64,000 bases of DNA from Oscillospiraceae bacterium (GTDB lineage Bacteria; Bacillota; Clostridia; Oscillospirales; Oscillospiraceae), in contig JAGBBD010000030.1 in NCBI GenBank assembly GCA_017938625.1, positions 1 through 64,000 on the forward strand, in the 5' to 3' direction. This document shows, piece by piece, positions 45,754-54,900 of this stretch. The first letter of the stretch is position 1. Each line of letters opens with the position of its first letter. The notes under the pieces are model-generated. The model was not told where the DNA came from and did not search any database. It saw nothing but the letters and a program-made list of their open reading frames with translations. The translations under genes were made by a program, and so were the position numbers.

Positions 45754-47067
45754 ATGTTCAGCGCTGCTTACATTTGGGCAAAAGTTCTCGGCTGTCTGGA
45801 AACCACCCTGGGCGAGATCCTTGTGCAGACATGGTTTGACGACGCCGAAGCTGTGGCTTTGACAGAAGAACAGTTTATCCTTTATTCTCCCTCAGATTTC
45901 CGACAGGAAAAGATCATCGAGCATTTCCTGGGACATATTCGCGATGCCCTGCGGACGCATCAGATTCATGCAGAACCGATCGTTTGGGGAGAAGCCGAAT
46001 ACAAAGCCTATCGAGAGCAAACGAAGAGTTTCTCTGCATTTACTTACAATCCACGTTTTACCTTTTCCAATTATATTGCAGGTTCCAGCAACACCAGAGC
46101 ACTGAAGATCGCCATGGCAGCCGCCAATGATCCGGGACAGGAGCTGTTCAATCCCCTTTTTTTCTATGGCCCGCCCGGTGTCGGCAAAACGCATCTTCTC
46201 TACGCCATTGCAAACAGCATTTGCTCCAATATGCCTGAGGTCAATGTGATCTATGTGAAAGCAGAGCAATTCACCTGTGAACTGGTAGAAGCCATTCGCG
46301 ACCATAATACCGCTCAGTTTCGCAGCAAGTACCGCACCGCGGATGTGCTTTTGATCGATGATATCCAGTTCATATCCGGCAAGGAAGCGACACAGGAGGA
46401 GTTTTTCCACACCTTTAATGAACTGATCGAGCAGCGCAAACAGATCGTTATGACAGCTGATCGAGTACCCGCCGATATGATCACACTGGAAAATCGTCTG
46501 CGAACCCGCTTCGGCGAAGGCATTATGGTGGATATTGTTCCACCGGATCACGAAACCAGACTTCTGATTCTCCGCTCCAAAGCCGCTGCATTGGGACTCG
46601 GCCTTTCTGAAGATATATACGATTATTTAGCCTCACAGCTCACAGACAATGTTCGTCAGATCGAAGGTGCTCTGAAAAAGATCCGTGCATTCCACAGTCT
46701 CGACAATATGGCGCTGACCATAGAAAACATCGCAAGGACGATCAACGATCTGAGAACAGAAGATCCTGTTCGAACGATCACACCCGAACTGGTGATCAAC
46801 GCTGTATGCCGCTATTATCATGTGGAAGAAGAACAGTTAATGAGTCCGCTAAGAGCAAAAAACATCGCGTTGCCGCGACAGGTGGCAATATATCTGAGCA
46901 GAAAACTTGCAGGGCTTTCCTTTCCGGAGCTGGGTCGCGTTTTTAACAGAGATAACAGCACGATCAATTATGGTCTTAAAAAGATCTCTGCTTTGCTCCG
47001 CAGTCCGGACACGCAATTGTTTGACGATGTAAAAACCATTACCGAGCAGCTGACCGCCGGGAAATAA
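45754..47067 (+). CDS. dnaA: DnaA-family replication initiator homologue
   Basis: 437 residues from ATG 45754 (GGAGG site). All four DnaA parts are present: domain I (1-75), short linker, AAA+ core with GPPGVGKTH (~142), Walker B LLIDDIQFISG (~205) and NRLRTRFGEG, and domain IV (~340-430). The domain IV signature, normally F-GGRDHTTV, reads FNRDNSTIN here: one residue shorter, with Asn for the base-contacting His. No dnaN or recF follows and no DnaA boxes were seen upstream. Possibly a paralogue with changed DNA specificity rather than the main initiator. Confidence 0.85.
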   Translation: MFSAAYIWAKVLGCLETTLGEILVQTWFDDAEAVALTEEQFILYSPSDFRQEKIIEHFLGHIRDALRTHQIHAEPIVWGEAEYKAYREQTKSFSAFTYNPRFTFSNYIAGSSNTRALKIAMAAANDPGQELFNPLFFYGPPGVGKTHLLYAIANSICSNMPEVNVIYVKAEQFTCELVEAIRDHNTAQFRSKYRTADVLLIDDIQFISGKEATQEEFFHTFNELIEQRKQIVMTADRVPADMITLENRLRTRFGEGIMVDIVPPDHETRLLILRSKAAALGLGLSEDIYDYLASQLTDNVRQIEGALKKIRAFHSLDNMALTIENIARTINDLRTEDPVRTITPELVINAVCRYYHVEEEQLMSPLRAKNIALPRQVAIYLSRKLAGLSFPELGRVFNRDNSTINYGLKKISALLRSPDTQLFDDVKTITEQLTAGK

Positions 47068-47108
47068 AAGAGCATCCATTCCGACATGGAATGGATGCTC
47101 TTTTATTT
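47062..47108. terminator. Bidirectional terminator
   Basis: 21-bp arms 47062-47082 and 47088-47108 with a GACAT loop, between convergent genes. Confidence 0.9.
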
Positions 47109-47111
47109 CCA

Positions 47112-47864
47112 TTATCCCTTTGCCAGCTTGTTCAGAACGGCTGCATCGCGCTTCATCTGCTCCAGGCTGTCATCCTTGATGAACTCCAGCATGGCTGCGC
47201 CGATGTTGGGATTGGTCTTGGCGATCGCCATGTACTCTTCCCACTCCTTGGCGCCGTCTTCCAGCGCGAAACGGGTATAGTCCTTATCCCAGAAGAACAC
47301 GTGCATATTGTAGGCATAGGGCAGCAGGGTCTTCAGCGCATGAATATTCTCTTCATGAGAAATGAAGATACTGGGCTGCCAGTAGGTGCCCATGTTCTCC
47401 TTGTCCACTTCCTTCACAGCCTGCAGAGCACTCTCCAGAGACTCTGTCAGCGTGTACTGATGGTACTCATAAGCCACAGTTAGGCCATAGGGCTTTGCCA
47501 TATCGGAGATCGCCTTGGTATCGGCAATGATCTTTGCGCGGTACTCGGGAGTCACTTCCGTCAGGGTCTTGGAGCCTGCCCAGACACGGATGACCTTGGT
47601 ACCCAGAGCCAGAGCGCAGTCGATAACACCACGGAAGTCTTCCACGGCATGGTCACCGGGATAGTAATATGTGCCGTAGGACAGAGTCTCAAGACCTGCT
47701 TCTTCCATCAGCTTTGCCACATATTTTGCCTTTTCCACATCACCGTGAGGGACATGGATATCGCCGCCCCATTCGATGCCATCCAGACCTGCATCCTTGA
47801 CAGCCGCGATGATCTCTTCCACTGTCAGCTTCCGGAAGCTGACAGATACCAATCCTGTTTTCAT
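47112..47864 (-). CDS. Sugar phosphate isomerase/epimerase (xylose isomerase-like TIM barrel)
   Basis: 250 residues. The AP-endonuclease-2/xylose-isomerase-like fold is recognisable: SFRKLTVEEIIAAVKDAG, GIEWGGDIHVP (Glu ligand), VIRVWAG, TVAYEYHQYTLT (Glu/His) and MHVFFWDKD. Metal-dependent isomerase or epimerase of a small sugar or cyclitol is expected. It lies downstream of a redox operon and may serve the same pathway, though a terminator (47955-47986) separates them. Confidence 0.75.
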   Translation of the reverse strand: MKTGLVSVSFRKLTVEEIIAAVKDAGLDGIEWGGDIHVPHGDVEKAKYVAKLMEEAGLETLSYGTYYYPGDHAVEDFRGVIDCALALGTKVIRVWAGSKTLTEVTPEYRAKIIADTKAISDMAKPYGLTVAYEYHQYTLTESLESALQAVKEVDKENMGTYWQPSIFISHEENIHALKTLLPYAYNMHVFFWDKDYTRFALEDGAKEWEEYMAIAKTNPNIGAAMLEFIKDDSLEQMKRDAAVLNKLAKG

Positions 47865-47954
47865 ATGTATTCCTCCTGCGTTAATGCTTAGCAGCTTTTG
47901 TGGTAATCATACCCAAAATCCAAACGGAAGTCAATACAAAAACGTCCCTCGAAA

Positions 47955-47986
47955 AAGACCGTATGCACCTTTGTGCATACGGTCTT
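47955..47986 (-). terminator. Terminator after the redox operon
   Basis: 14-bp arms 47955-47968 and 47973-47986 followed by TTTTT on the minus strand. Confidence 0.85.
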
Positions 47987-47991
47987 GAGGC

Positions 47992-49920
47992 TTACGCGTT
48001 ACCGCGGCGCTTTTTGTATTCTGCCCAGGCAGTTTCAAACCAATCCTTCTGCACAGGCATGGGACGGGCTGTCTCAAACCAACAGCCTGTACCCTTCTTG
48101 TAGTACAAAAGCTGATCGTCAAACTTCTCGTTTCTGCCCTTGAAGATCTTGCGCAGCTCGTTGGTAGAGGCAAACTGCAGCGGCATCTGGCTGAACGCGG
48201 CACCACCACGGCTGCCGATCTCGGTGCCGGCAAGAATCATGGAATCTGCCATGGCGATCTGTGTCACCAGCATATCTCTTGCCTTGAGCCACGCACCCAA
48301 AAGTTCTGCAGGAACAGAGGCTGCACAGGCAGCCATTTCTGCCAGAATACCGGTGGCCTTTTCCTTCAGCTCTGCCAGAGGCTTGCAGTCACGGATATGG
48401 GCACCGCAGCAGCTCATATCCCAACTCATGGACTGTGCCTTCTTCAGAAGCTCTGCTGCACAGGGACAGCCTGCACCGTCTTCCAGATAAGGTTTTACGA
48501 GGGAAATGGCATTGACCACATCTTCATCGCTGACAGTTTCCTTTCTGCCGCTGTAACGGATATGCTCCGCAGCGCGCAGAGAGCCGACCTGCGTGGAGTT
48601 CAGAGCGCTGCCGCCGGGACGGTACACACCGAAGGTACCGGCTGCTTCACCGACCACATACAGGCCGGGAATATCCGTCTGCCAGTTCACATCCACCGCG
48701 GCGCCGCCATTGTTGTGCTGCGCGGCAACAGTGATGCGCAGCAGTTCGGTATACAGATCGATGCCATGGCTGCGGTAGAGCTCGATGGCGGCAGGATTCA
48801 TCTTCTCCAGACGCTTGATGGGAAGAGGCATGAGAGCCTCGGAGTTTGCCAGATAGTCATAAGTCTCCTTGGAGAGCTTGTCGAAACCGTTTTCCAGACC
48901 GTAGGGATCTACACGGAAGTCCATATAGACCTTTCTGCCCAGTTCCACTTCCTCATGATAAACCAGCAGGTCAATGAGGGAAGAGCCATCGATCTTGGCG
49001 CAGTCGAAGGGCCACTGGTAGCCCTTGAGGAAGACCAGATCCAGGAACTCTTCAGGTGTTTCAAAGTAGTCACGCAGGAACTCACGTTCTACGCCGTTTT
49101 CATCAATGGACACATACTTGGGCAAGACCTGCTGATAGGTGCCGGACAGGTTCCAGCGGAAGTCCACGGAAGCGATGCCGTACTGCCACTCCTGCAGGTT
49201 GACACAGCGTGCACCTGCATCGATGAACATGCCGGTCATGCCGGTCTGGGAGGGAGGATAGACGCTGTTATTGTACACAGCGGCAGGGCCGCCGGTAGCT
49301 GCGATCACATGGTTGGTCACAAACAGGCAGAAGCCCTTATGAGGCTGATCGGTCTGCTTGGTGTTCAGACCCACAGCACCCACAACGCCCTTGTCATTCT
49401 TCAGAATCTCCACAATGATGGTATCGTCCACCACGGGGATATTCTTCTTTTCCACTTGCTTCTGCAGCGCTTCCGTCATAAACTTGGAGGTCAGAGGGCC
49501 GCAGGAGGTGGCACGCTTGGTGGTGGTATGGTCAGTCTGATAGCCGACGAACTCGCCATACTCATTGGTGGGGAACGGAACATCCAGATTGACCAGCTTC
49601 ATAAAAGAGCGCATGGAGTTGACCGCTTCCACATAAGCAGTATCGCCGTTGACGCTGATACCTGCGGCAAGCGCCTTTGCCATATCGGTCACGGAATCGG
49701 GCTCACCGGACTGCAGTGCCAGTTTGTAGTAGGTCTGCTTATCGGAGCCGGTGTTGCGGGAGGTGCCCATATAGGTGCCTTCTGTGACCATCATGACACC
49801 TTCAAAGCCCATGTCATACAGCCAGTCTGCAGCATTGTAGCCGGCGCAGCCTGTACCGATGACCAGTGCGCCGCAGCGGTAGACCGGCAGCGCTTTATTC
49901 AGAACATTCAGTTTTTCCAT
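47992..49920 (-). CDS. FAD-dependent oxidoreductase, fumarate reductase flavoprotein type
   Basis: 642 residues. Dinucleotide-binding VIGTGCAGYNAA at the N-terminus, NTGSDKQTYY, IAATGGPA, and the FAD-closing GLYVVGEAAGTFGVYRPGG place it in the succinate dehydrogenase/fumarate reductase flavoprotein superfamily. No heme domain, FMN-attachment motif or export signal was seen, so it is a soluble cytoplasmic reductase or dehydrogenase. Last gene of an OYE-SDR-flavoprotein unit. Confidence 0.8.
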   Translation of the reverse strand: MEKLNVLNKALPVYRCGALVIGTGCAGYNAADWLYDMGFEGVMMVTEGTYMGTSRNTGSDKQTYYKLALQSGEPDSVTDMAKALAAGISVNGDTAYVEAVNSMRSFMKLVNLDVPFPTNEYGEFVGYQTDHTTTKRATSCGPLTSKFMTEALQKQVEKKNIPVVDDTIIVEILKNDKGVVGAVGLNTKQTDQPHKGFCLFVTNHVIAATGGPAAVYNNSVYPPSQTGMTGMFIDAGARCVNLQEWQYGIASVDFRWNLSGTYQQVLPKYVSIDENGVEREFLRDYFETPEEFLDLVFLKGYQWPFDCAKIDGSSLIDLLVYHEEVELGRKVYMDFRVDPYGLENGFDKLSKETYDYLANSEALMPLPIKRLEKMNPAAIELYRSHGIDLYTELLRITVAAQHNNGGAAVDVNWQTDIPGLYVVGEAAGTFGVYRPGGSALNSTQVGSLRAAEHIRYSGRKETVSDEDVVNAISLVKPYLEDGAGCPCAAELLKKAQSMSWDMSCCGAHIRDCKPLAELKEKATGILAEMAACAASVPAELLGAWLKARDMLVTQIAMADSMILAGTEIGSRGGAAFSQMPLQFASTNELRKIFKGRNEKFDDQLLYYKKGTGCWFETARPMPVQKDWFETAWAEYKKRRGNA

Positions 49921-49934
49921 AATTATCTCCTATC

Positions 49935-50663
49935 TTACAGGCGCTGGATATGGAAGCCACCGTCCACATCGATGGACTGACCGGTGGTGTAACCCAGCTC
50001 GCCGGTGCACAGAACAGCAACAGCCTTGGCGATGTCTTCAGGTTCGCCCCAACGCTTGATGGGCAGAAGACCGCCGTCGATCAGAGCATCGTACTTTGCC
50101 TTGACAGTCTCGGTCATGCCGGTGTGGATGATACCGGGACGGATCTCATTAACGGTGATATTGTACTCAGCCAGACGATCGGCAAAGAGCTTGGTAATCA
50201 TGGAGACACCTGCCTTGGAGATGCAGTACTCACCGCGGCTGATGGAAGAGGTGTAAGCGGACATGGAGGAGATATTGACCATGGCGCAACCGGGTTCGCC
50301 GTGGGCGATCATGTGATTTGCTACCAGCTGGCTCAGGAACAGAAGGCCCTTGGTGTTGATATCCATAACAAAGTCATAGCTCTCTTCGGTCATTTCCAGC
50401 AGATCGCGGCGAACACGAGGTGCAACACCTGCCACATTGACCAGCACATGGACCTTGCCAAATGCCTTGACAGCTTCATCCAGAACCTTCTGACGATCGG
50501 CAGCATCTGCCACAGAGCCCTTGACATACACAACGCCCTCGGGCAGAACGGGATCATCTCTCAGGTCAACACAGACAACATTGAAGCCACGGGACTGAAG
50601 CTCTTTGACGGTCGCCAGACCGATACCGCCGGTACCACCGGTGACGATTGCAGTTTTGCTCAT
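49935..50663 (-). CDS. SDR family NAD(P)-dependent oxidoreductase
   Basis: 242 residues with the classical SDR set: TGGTGGIG cofactor loop (~8-15), NVAG (~86), catalytic Ser in ISSMSAYTS (~137), EYCISKAG (Tyr/Lys, ~152) and the PGIIHTGM segment. Reduces or oxidises a hydroxyl/ketone. It sits between the OYE-type and FAD reductases with short gaps, so the three probably act in sequence on one substrate. Confidence 0.9.
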   Translation of the reverse strand: MSKTAIVTGGTGGIGLATVKELQSRGFNVVCVDLRDDPVLPEGVVYVKGSVADAADRQKVLDEAVKAFGKVHVLVNVAGVAPRVRRDLLEMTEESYDFVMDINTKGLLFLSQLVANHMIAHGEPGCAMVNISSMSAYTSSISRGEYCISKAGVSMITKLFADRLAEYNITVNEIRPGIIHTGMTETVKAKYDALIDGGLLPIKRWGEPEDIAKAVAVLCTGELGYTTGQSIDVDGGFHIQRL

Positions 50664-50685
50664 AAGTAATTACCTCTTTCTCAAA

Positions 50686-51996
50686 TTAGTCTTTATGGGG
50701 ACGATACAGCTTATTATCACGCATAACGCAGCCGGACGCCTGACCTGCACGCAGCAGCTTGGCACATTCGCCGCAAGCCACACAGCACTTTTTGGGATCC
50801 AGTTCGCCTGTTTTCTTCAGATCCTGAATGAAATCGGGATATGCAAACGCCATTCTGCCGAAGCCTGCCACAGTACAGCCGCCGCGGGCAATCATGCCGG
50901 CAGCCAGCCGGGCGGAGAACTGACGGGGATAGGAGAAGCCGGAGCCGACCACCAGCAGATCGGGACGATGCTTCTGGATCTCGGTGACGCAGTCCATGAT
51001 TCTGCCAAGGCCGAACAGAGGATGCTCCTCGGGCACATAGTTGCCGCGGTCATAGGGACGGTTCACATGGGGATTGACATATGGATTGCCGATGGTGATA
51101 TCCAGCATCTTGACACCGAGATCATCACACAGAATGTCGATCAGCTTTTTACCCTCAGTCAGATCGGGGATGATGCCCTCGCCGTCCTTGGCACCGAAGC
51201 CATAGGGGTACGGGAAGCCGTCATAGACATTCAGACGGGAGGTAACGATAAAGTCCTTGCCTGTCGCATCCATGGCATTCTTAATGGCATGGCGCAGAAG
51301 CTTAGTACGATTTTCGAAGCTGCCGCCGTATTCACCCGGGCGGTCATAAGCAGACAGGAACTCGCTGAGCAGATATCTGTGGCAGCTCTTGATATCCACA
51401 CCGTCAAAGCCGCACTTCTCAGCATTGGCAGCAGCCCAGGCATAACGCTCTTCCAACCGTTTGATCTCATCATCGGTGATGATTCTGGCAGGATCGATAG
51501 GCTTGTCCTTTTCAAACAAGGGATTGTTGTAGGCAATGATCGGCTCGGAGTAGCCGTTGGGGTTGGAGTACCGTCCGGAGTGGGCTGCCTGCATGATAAC
51601 GACAGGTGCAAAGCCGTTTTCCTTCATGGAGGTCTCCTTGATCTGCTCCACCATGCGCTTGAAGCCGTCAAGATTGTCGTCCTTCATGTGCAGCTGGTGA
51701 GGCTTGGCACGACCTTCCGGCAAAATGGCAACAGCCTCTGCCCAGATCAAGCCCGCTCCGCTTTTGGCAAAACGCTCATAGCGGCGCGTGGTCAGTTCAC
51801 CGGGCGTACCGTCATCGGCAGCATCGCAGCCCTCCATAGGCTGGATGGCAAAACGGTTTTCAAAGTGGATGCCGTTTTGATCCACCTTCTCAAACAAAAC
51901 GCCCAGATCGTCAGACACAGGAATATTGCCGTTTGCCTGCTTGGCGGTGTCCAACAGTTCTTCCAGAGTCTTGTAATGGAATTTTTCATGAAGCAT
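50686..51996 (-). CDS. NADH:flavin oxidoreductase (Old Yellow Enzyme family) with Fe-S motif
   Basis: 436 residues from ATG 51996 (AAGGTGG site). FMN-barrel motifs NRFAIQPMEG, VIMQAAHSGRYSN, GFDGVDIKSCHRYLLSEFLS and GGSFENR are present. Near the C-terminus CVACGEC followed by 11 residues and another Cys resembles the [4Fe-4S] site of 2,4-dienoyl-CoA reductase and BaiCD. The FAD/NADH domain of those ~650-residue enzymes is absent, so electrons may come from a partner, possibly the flavoprotein of this operon. Confidence 0.85.
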   Translation of the reverse strand: MLHEKFHYKTLEELLDTAKQANGNIPVSDDLGVLFEKVDQNGIHFENRFAIQPMEGCDAADDGTPGELTTRRYERFAKSGAGLIWAEAVAILPEGRAKPHQLHMKDDNLDGFKRMVEQIKETSMKENGFAPVVIMQAAHSGRYSNPNGYSEPIIAYNNPLFEKDKPIDPARIITDDEIKRLEERYAWAAANAEKCGFDGVDIKSCHRYLLSEFLSAYDRPGEYGGSFENRTKLLRHAIKNAMDATGKDFIVTSRLNVYDGFPYPYGFGAKDGEGIIPDLTEGKKLIDILCDDLGVKMLDITIGNPYVNPHVNRPYDRGNYVPEEHPLFGLGRIMDCVTEIQKHRPDLLVVGSGFSYPRQFSARLAAGMIARGGCTVAGFGRMAFAYPDFIQDLKKTGELDPKKCCVACGECAKLLRAGQASGCVMRDNKLYRPHKD

Positions 51997-52126
51997 GGTT
52001 ATTTCCACCTTTCCGACAGAATTTCGGATTTTACTGGTTTTATAATACCATATACTCCCTCTGCAGCGGAAGTAAAAAAAGCACACAAAGCAAAAAATAC
52101 CGATTTTTCGTCCGAAAGCAATGATT

Positions 52127-52153
52127 AAAGGCTGTGCCGTTGGCACAGCCTTT
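52127..52153 (-). terminator. Terminator after pspC-like gene
   Basis: 12-bp arms 52127-52138 and 52142-52153 (AAAGGCTGTGCC) with a GTT loop; the T-tract is short. Confidence 0.7.
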
Positions 52154-52156
52154 ATG

Positions 52157-52342
52157 TTATGTAGGATTCTGGGGGATGATGATAGCGGCGATGATGTAGA
52201 CCAGAATGCTCATGCCGGCAAGGAGCGTCAATGCTGCACACACCAGACGCACCAGCGTGGGATCCACTTCCATATACTCAGCGATGCCGCCGCAGACGCC
52301 GCAGATCATCTTGTTGTTCTGCGACTTATAAAGACGTTTCAT
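52157..52342 (-). CDS. PspC domain protein
   Basis: 61 residues from ATG 52342 (AAAGGAG 8 bp upstream; the TTG one codon earlier is rejected). KRLYKSQNNKMICGVCGGIAEYMEVDPTLVRLV (read in parts: MICGVCGGIAEY, DPTLVRLV) is the PspC opening, followed by a hydrophobic helix. Stand-alone PspC domains are common in Clostridia and are associated with the membrane. Role here unknown. Confidence 0.9.
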   Translation of the reverse strand: MKRLYKSQNNKMICGVCGGIAEYMEVDPTLVRLVCAALTLLAGMSILVYIIAAIIIPQNPT

Positions 52343-52357
52343 CAAAAATGCTCCTTT

Positions 52358-53584
52358 CTAATCTTTGGCAGACAGTTCCACCGCATGGCGCACAAAGGAC
52401 ATGGGCGGAACATATTGTGGGAATTTCATTTTAAACAGGCTCTGAGGCGTTTTCGGCTCGGACAGTGCATTTCCTTCCATGTCCTCCATCATGGGGACAG
52501 TCATGGAGAAGGGCTTGCAGTCTGGCCCGACCACTTCCACTTCATCACCGACAGAAAACTTATTGCGCAGACTCAGGACGGCAGAGCCGTCTTCTTCGCA
52601 GCGTTCCACTACGGCGCAGATCTGCCAGTCACGGATATATCTGCCGTTTGCCGTGTACTGCCCCGGTTTCCCGTAGAAGAAGCCTGTGGCATAGGGACGG
52701 TGGGAAACGTGCTCTACCTCATTGCGCCAGACAGAATCCACAGGTCTGCCTGCAGCAATATCATCCAGCGCATGGCGATAAGCACCTGTAACGATGGCGG
52801 CATAGTAGCCGGACTTGGCTCTGCCTTCGATCTTCAGGCAGTCCACACCGGCATCCATCAGATCATCCAGATGGTCGATCATGCACATATCACGGGAGTT
52901 CATGATATAGGTTCCCTTTTCGTCCTCAAAAACCGGGAAGTATTCCCCGGGACGTTTTTCTTCCATCAAGGCGTACTGATAGCGGCAAGGCTGAGCACAG
53001 GCGCCGCGGTTGGAATCGCGCCCCGTCATATAGTTGCTCAGCAGACATCTGCCGGAGTAGCTGACACACATGGCGCCATGGCAGAAGGTCTCCAATTCCA
53101 GCTGCGGTGAGACTTTTGCGCGAATCTCACGGATCTCATCCAGACTCAGCTCTCTTGCCAGCACCACCCGCTGGGCTCCAAGATCATACCATGCCTGGGC
53201 ACAGGCATAGTTTGCGATGGACTGCTGGGTGGAGATATGGCGCTGACAATGAGGGGCATATTTACCTGCCATTTGGAAGGCTCCCAGATCTGCCAGGATC
53301 AGCGCGTCAACCTTGGCGTCATCCAGCAGCTCCAGCCATGCGGGGAGCTGCTGCGCCTCATGATTTCTCGGCATGGTATTGACGGTCACATGGGCTTTGA
53401 CTCCGTGCTCATGGGCATATGCCACAGCTTTGGGAAGCTCCTCGGGGGAAAAATTTCCCGCAAAGGAACGCATACCGAAGCTGGTGCCTGCCAGATACAC
53501 AGCATCGGCACCATAGGCAACTGCCAGCTTCAGCCGCTCCCAGTCACCTGCCGGACACAGAAGCTCCGGCTTATTCCTGTTCAT
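52358..53584 (-). CDS. Peptidase U32 family protein
   Basis: 408 residues from ATG 53584 (GGAGGAGACC site). The U32 signature CHGAMCVSYSGRCLLSN (~170) with RDSNRGACAQPCR (~190) is clear, and the N-terminal ELLCPAGDWERL and barrel segments fit. Once called collagenase-like (PrtC), members such as YhbU/YegQ/RlhA act on RNA modification instead, so peptidase activity should not be assumed. Its start overlaps the mltG stop by 14 nt. Confidence 0.9.
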   Translation of the reverse strand: MNRNKPELLCPAGDWERLKLAVAYGADAVYLAGTSFGMRSFAGNFSPEELPKAVAYAHEHGVKAHVTVNTMPRNHEAQQLPAWLELLDDAKVDALILADLGAFQMAGKYAPHCQRHISTQQSIANYACAQAWYDLGAQRVVLARELSLDEIREIRAKVSPQLELETFCHGAMCVSYSGRCLLSNYMTGRDSNRGACAQPCRYQYALMEEKRPGEYFPVFEDEKGTYIMNSRDMCMIDHLDDLMDAGVDCLKIEGRAKSGYYAAIVTGAYRHALDDIAAGRPVDSVWRNEVEHVSHRPYATGFFYGKPGQYTANGRYIRDWQICAVVERCEEDGSAVLSLRNKFSVGDEVEVVGPDCKPFSMTVPMMEDMEGNALSEPKTPQSLFKMKFPQYVPPMSFVRHAVELSAKD

Positions 53585-54887
53585 CGGTGGTCTCCTCCTC
53601 TGATTCCGCTTGTCTGTCCACACCTGTCAGACTGTCAAGGAATGCCTGATGCTCATAGACATCCTCGGAGAAATAGTGACCGCCGGCAGGATCGAGCGCA
53701 TAGAAATAATAGTCCGTATCCACCGGATACAAAGCTGCGCGGATGGAGCTGATGCCCGGATTGGAGATGGGCCCCACAGGCAGACCTGCGTTGGTATAGG
53801 TGTTATAAGGGCTGATGACTGCCTTATCGGCATTGCTCAGAATATCTTTCCGTTCGGGCAGCACATACTGGATGGTTGCATCAATATTGAGACAGGGATA
53901 CACTCTGCTGCACAGGCGGTTATAGATCACGGATGCGATCTTACCGCTCTCGGCATCACCTGTGGTCTCCTTTTCGACCAGAGATGCCACGATGATCATG
54001 TCATGGATGGTCAGATCCCGGATCTCCGCCTCCGTAAAGCCCTCTGCCAGCTTCTGCTCCCGCAGCTGCTTGTTGAGCGTATCCAGATCCTGCTTCATTT
54101 CATCGCTGAGCTTGTTATCAAAGTTCCGCAGGAAACGGGCAAGAACATTTTCGGGCGTATCATCCACATAGAACTCGTAGGTATCCGGGAAGAGATAACC
54201 CTCCAGACGGCGATAGTCGCCATATTCCAGATCCTCCAGGAACCAGTAGTCAAACTCGTAATTGGCAGCAGCTTCCTCCAGATCTGCCACAGAGCACACC
54301 GCGTTTTCTTCCAGCATCCGGAAAATGTCCTCTGCCTCGTAACCCTCGGGGATGGTGACCTCCACAGTGGCTCGGTTTTCCGAGGTCTCCATCATGGAAT
54401 ACACCAAGGCATGGTAGTCATAGATCGTGTTGAGCTCATAGGTGCCCGGATCGATCTTTTCCTCGGCATCGGATGCCATGCAATACATATTAAACAGCCA
54501 GCGATATTTGATCAGACCGCTGTCCTTCAGCTTCTTGGCAAGCTGACCCATGGTATCGGTCTCTTCTACTGTGACAGTAACGATCTCTTCCACGGCAGTC
54601 AGCGCGCAGACTTCATCCACGCACTTCCATGCCAGAACAGCCAGCACAATGGAGATTGCCAGCACGATAGCGCCATAAAGCACGCCCTTCAGAACAGGCG
54701 GCAAAGGCTCTTTGCCCATCGGCGCTTCCTCCGGGTCTTCATCGCTGACAAGATCTGCATATTCTGCAGGCAGATCCGGCTCAAACGCAGTCGGAGCGCC
54801 GGATTCGATATTTTCTTTCGCATCCCGGAGCAGTTCCTCCAGAGAGGACTCCGAGGAGTTGAGATTGACATCTTTTTCGTTGGACAT
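53571..54887 (-). CDS. mltG: Endolytic transglycosylase MltG
   Basis: 438 residues from ATG 54887 (GGGAGG site). A long acidic cytoplasmic N-terminus, one membrane helix (~65-90), a LysM-like region (TMGQLAKKLKDSGLI), then the catalytic YceG domain with LEGYLFPDTYEF (~215), the catalytic Glu in ASLVEKET (~300) and NIDATIQYVL. Known role: cuts nascent glycan strands and sets their length. First of a tight run with the U32 gene. Confidence 0.92.
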   Translation of the reverse strand: MSNEKDVNLNSSESSLEELLRDAKENIESGAPTAFEPDLPAEYADLVSDEDPEEAPMGKEPLPPVLKGVLYGAIVLAISIVLAVLAWKCVDEVCALTAVEEIVTVTVEETDTMGQLAKKLKDSGLIKYRWLFNMYCMASDAEEKIDPGTYELNTIYDYHALVYSMMETSENRATVEVTIPEGYEAEDIFRMLEENAVCSVADLEEAAANYEFDYWFLEDLEYGDYRRLEGYLFPDTYEFYVDDTPENVLARFLRNFDNKLSDEMKQDLDTLNKQLREQKLAEGFTEAEIRDLTIHDMIIVASLVEKETTGDAESGKIASVIYNRLCSRVYPCLNIDATIQYVLPERKDILSNADKAVISPYNTYTNAGLPVGPISNPGISSIRAALYPVDTDYYFYALDPAGGHYFSEDVYEHQAFLDSLTGVDRQAESEEETTDEQE

Positions 54888-54900
54888 AGGTGCCTCCCGA

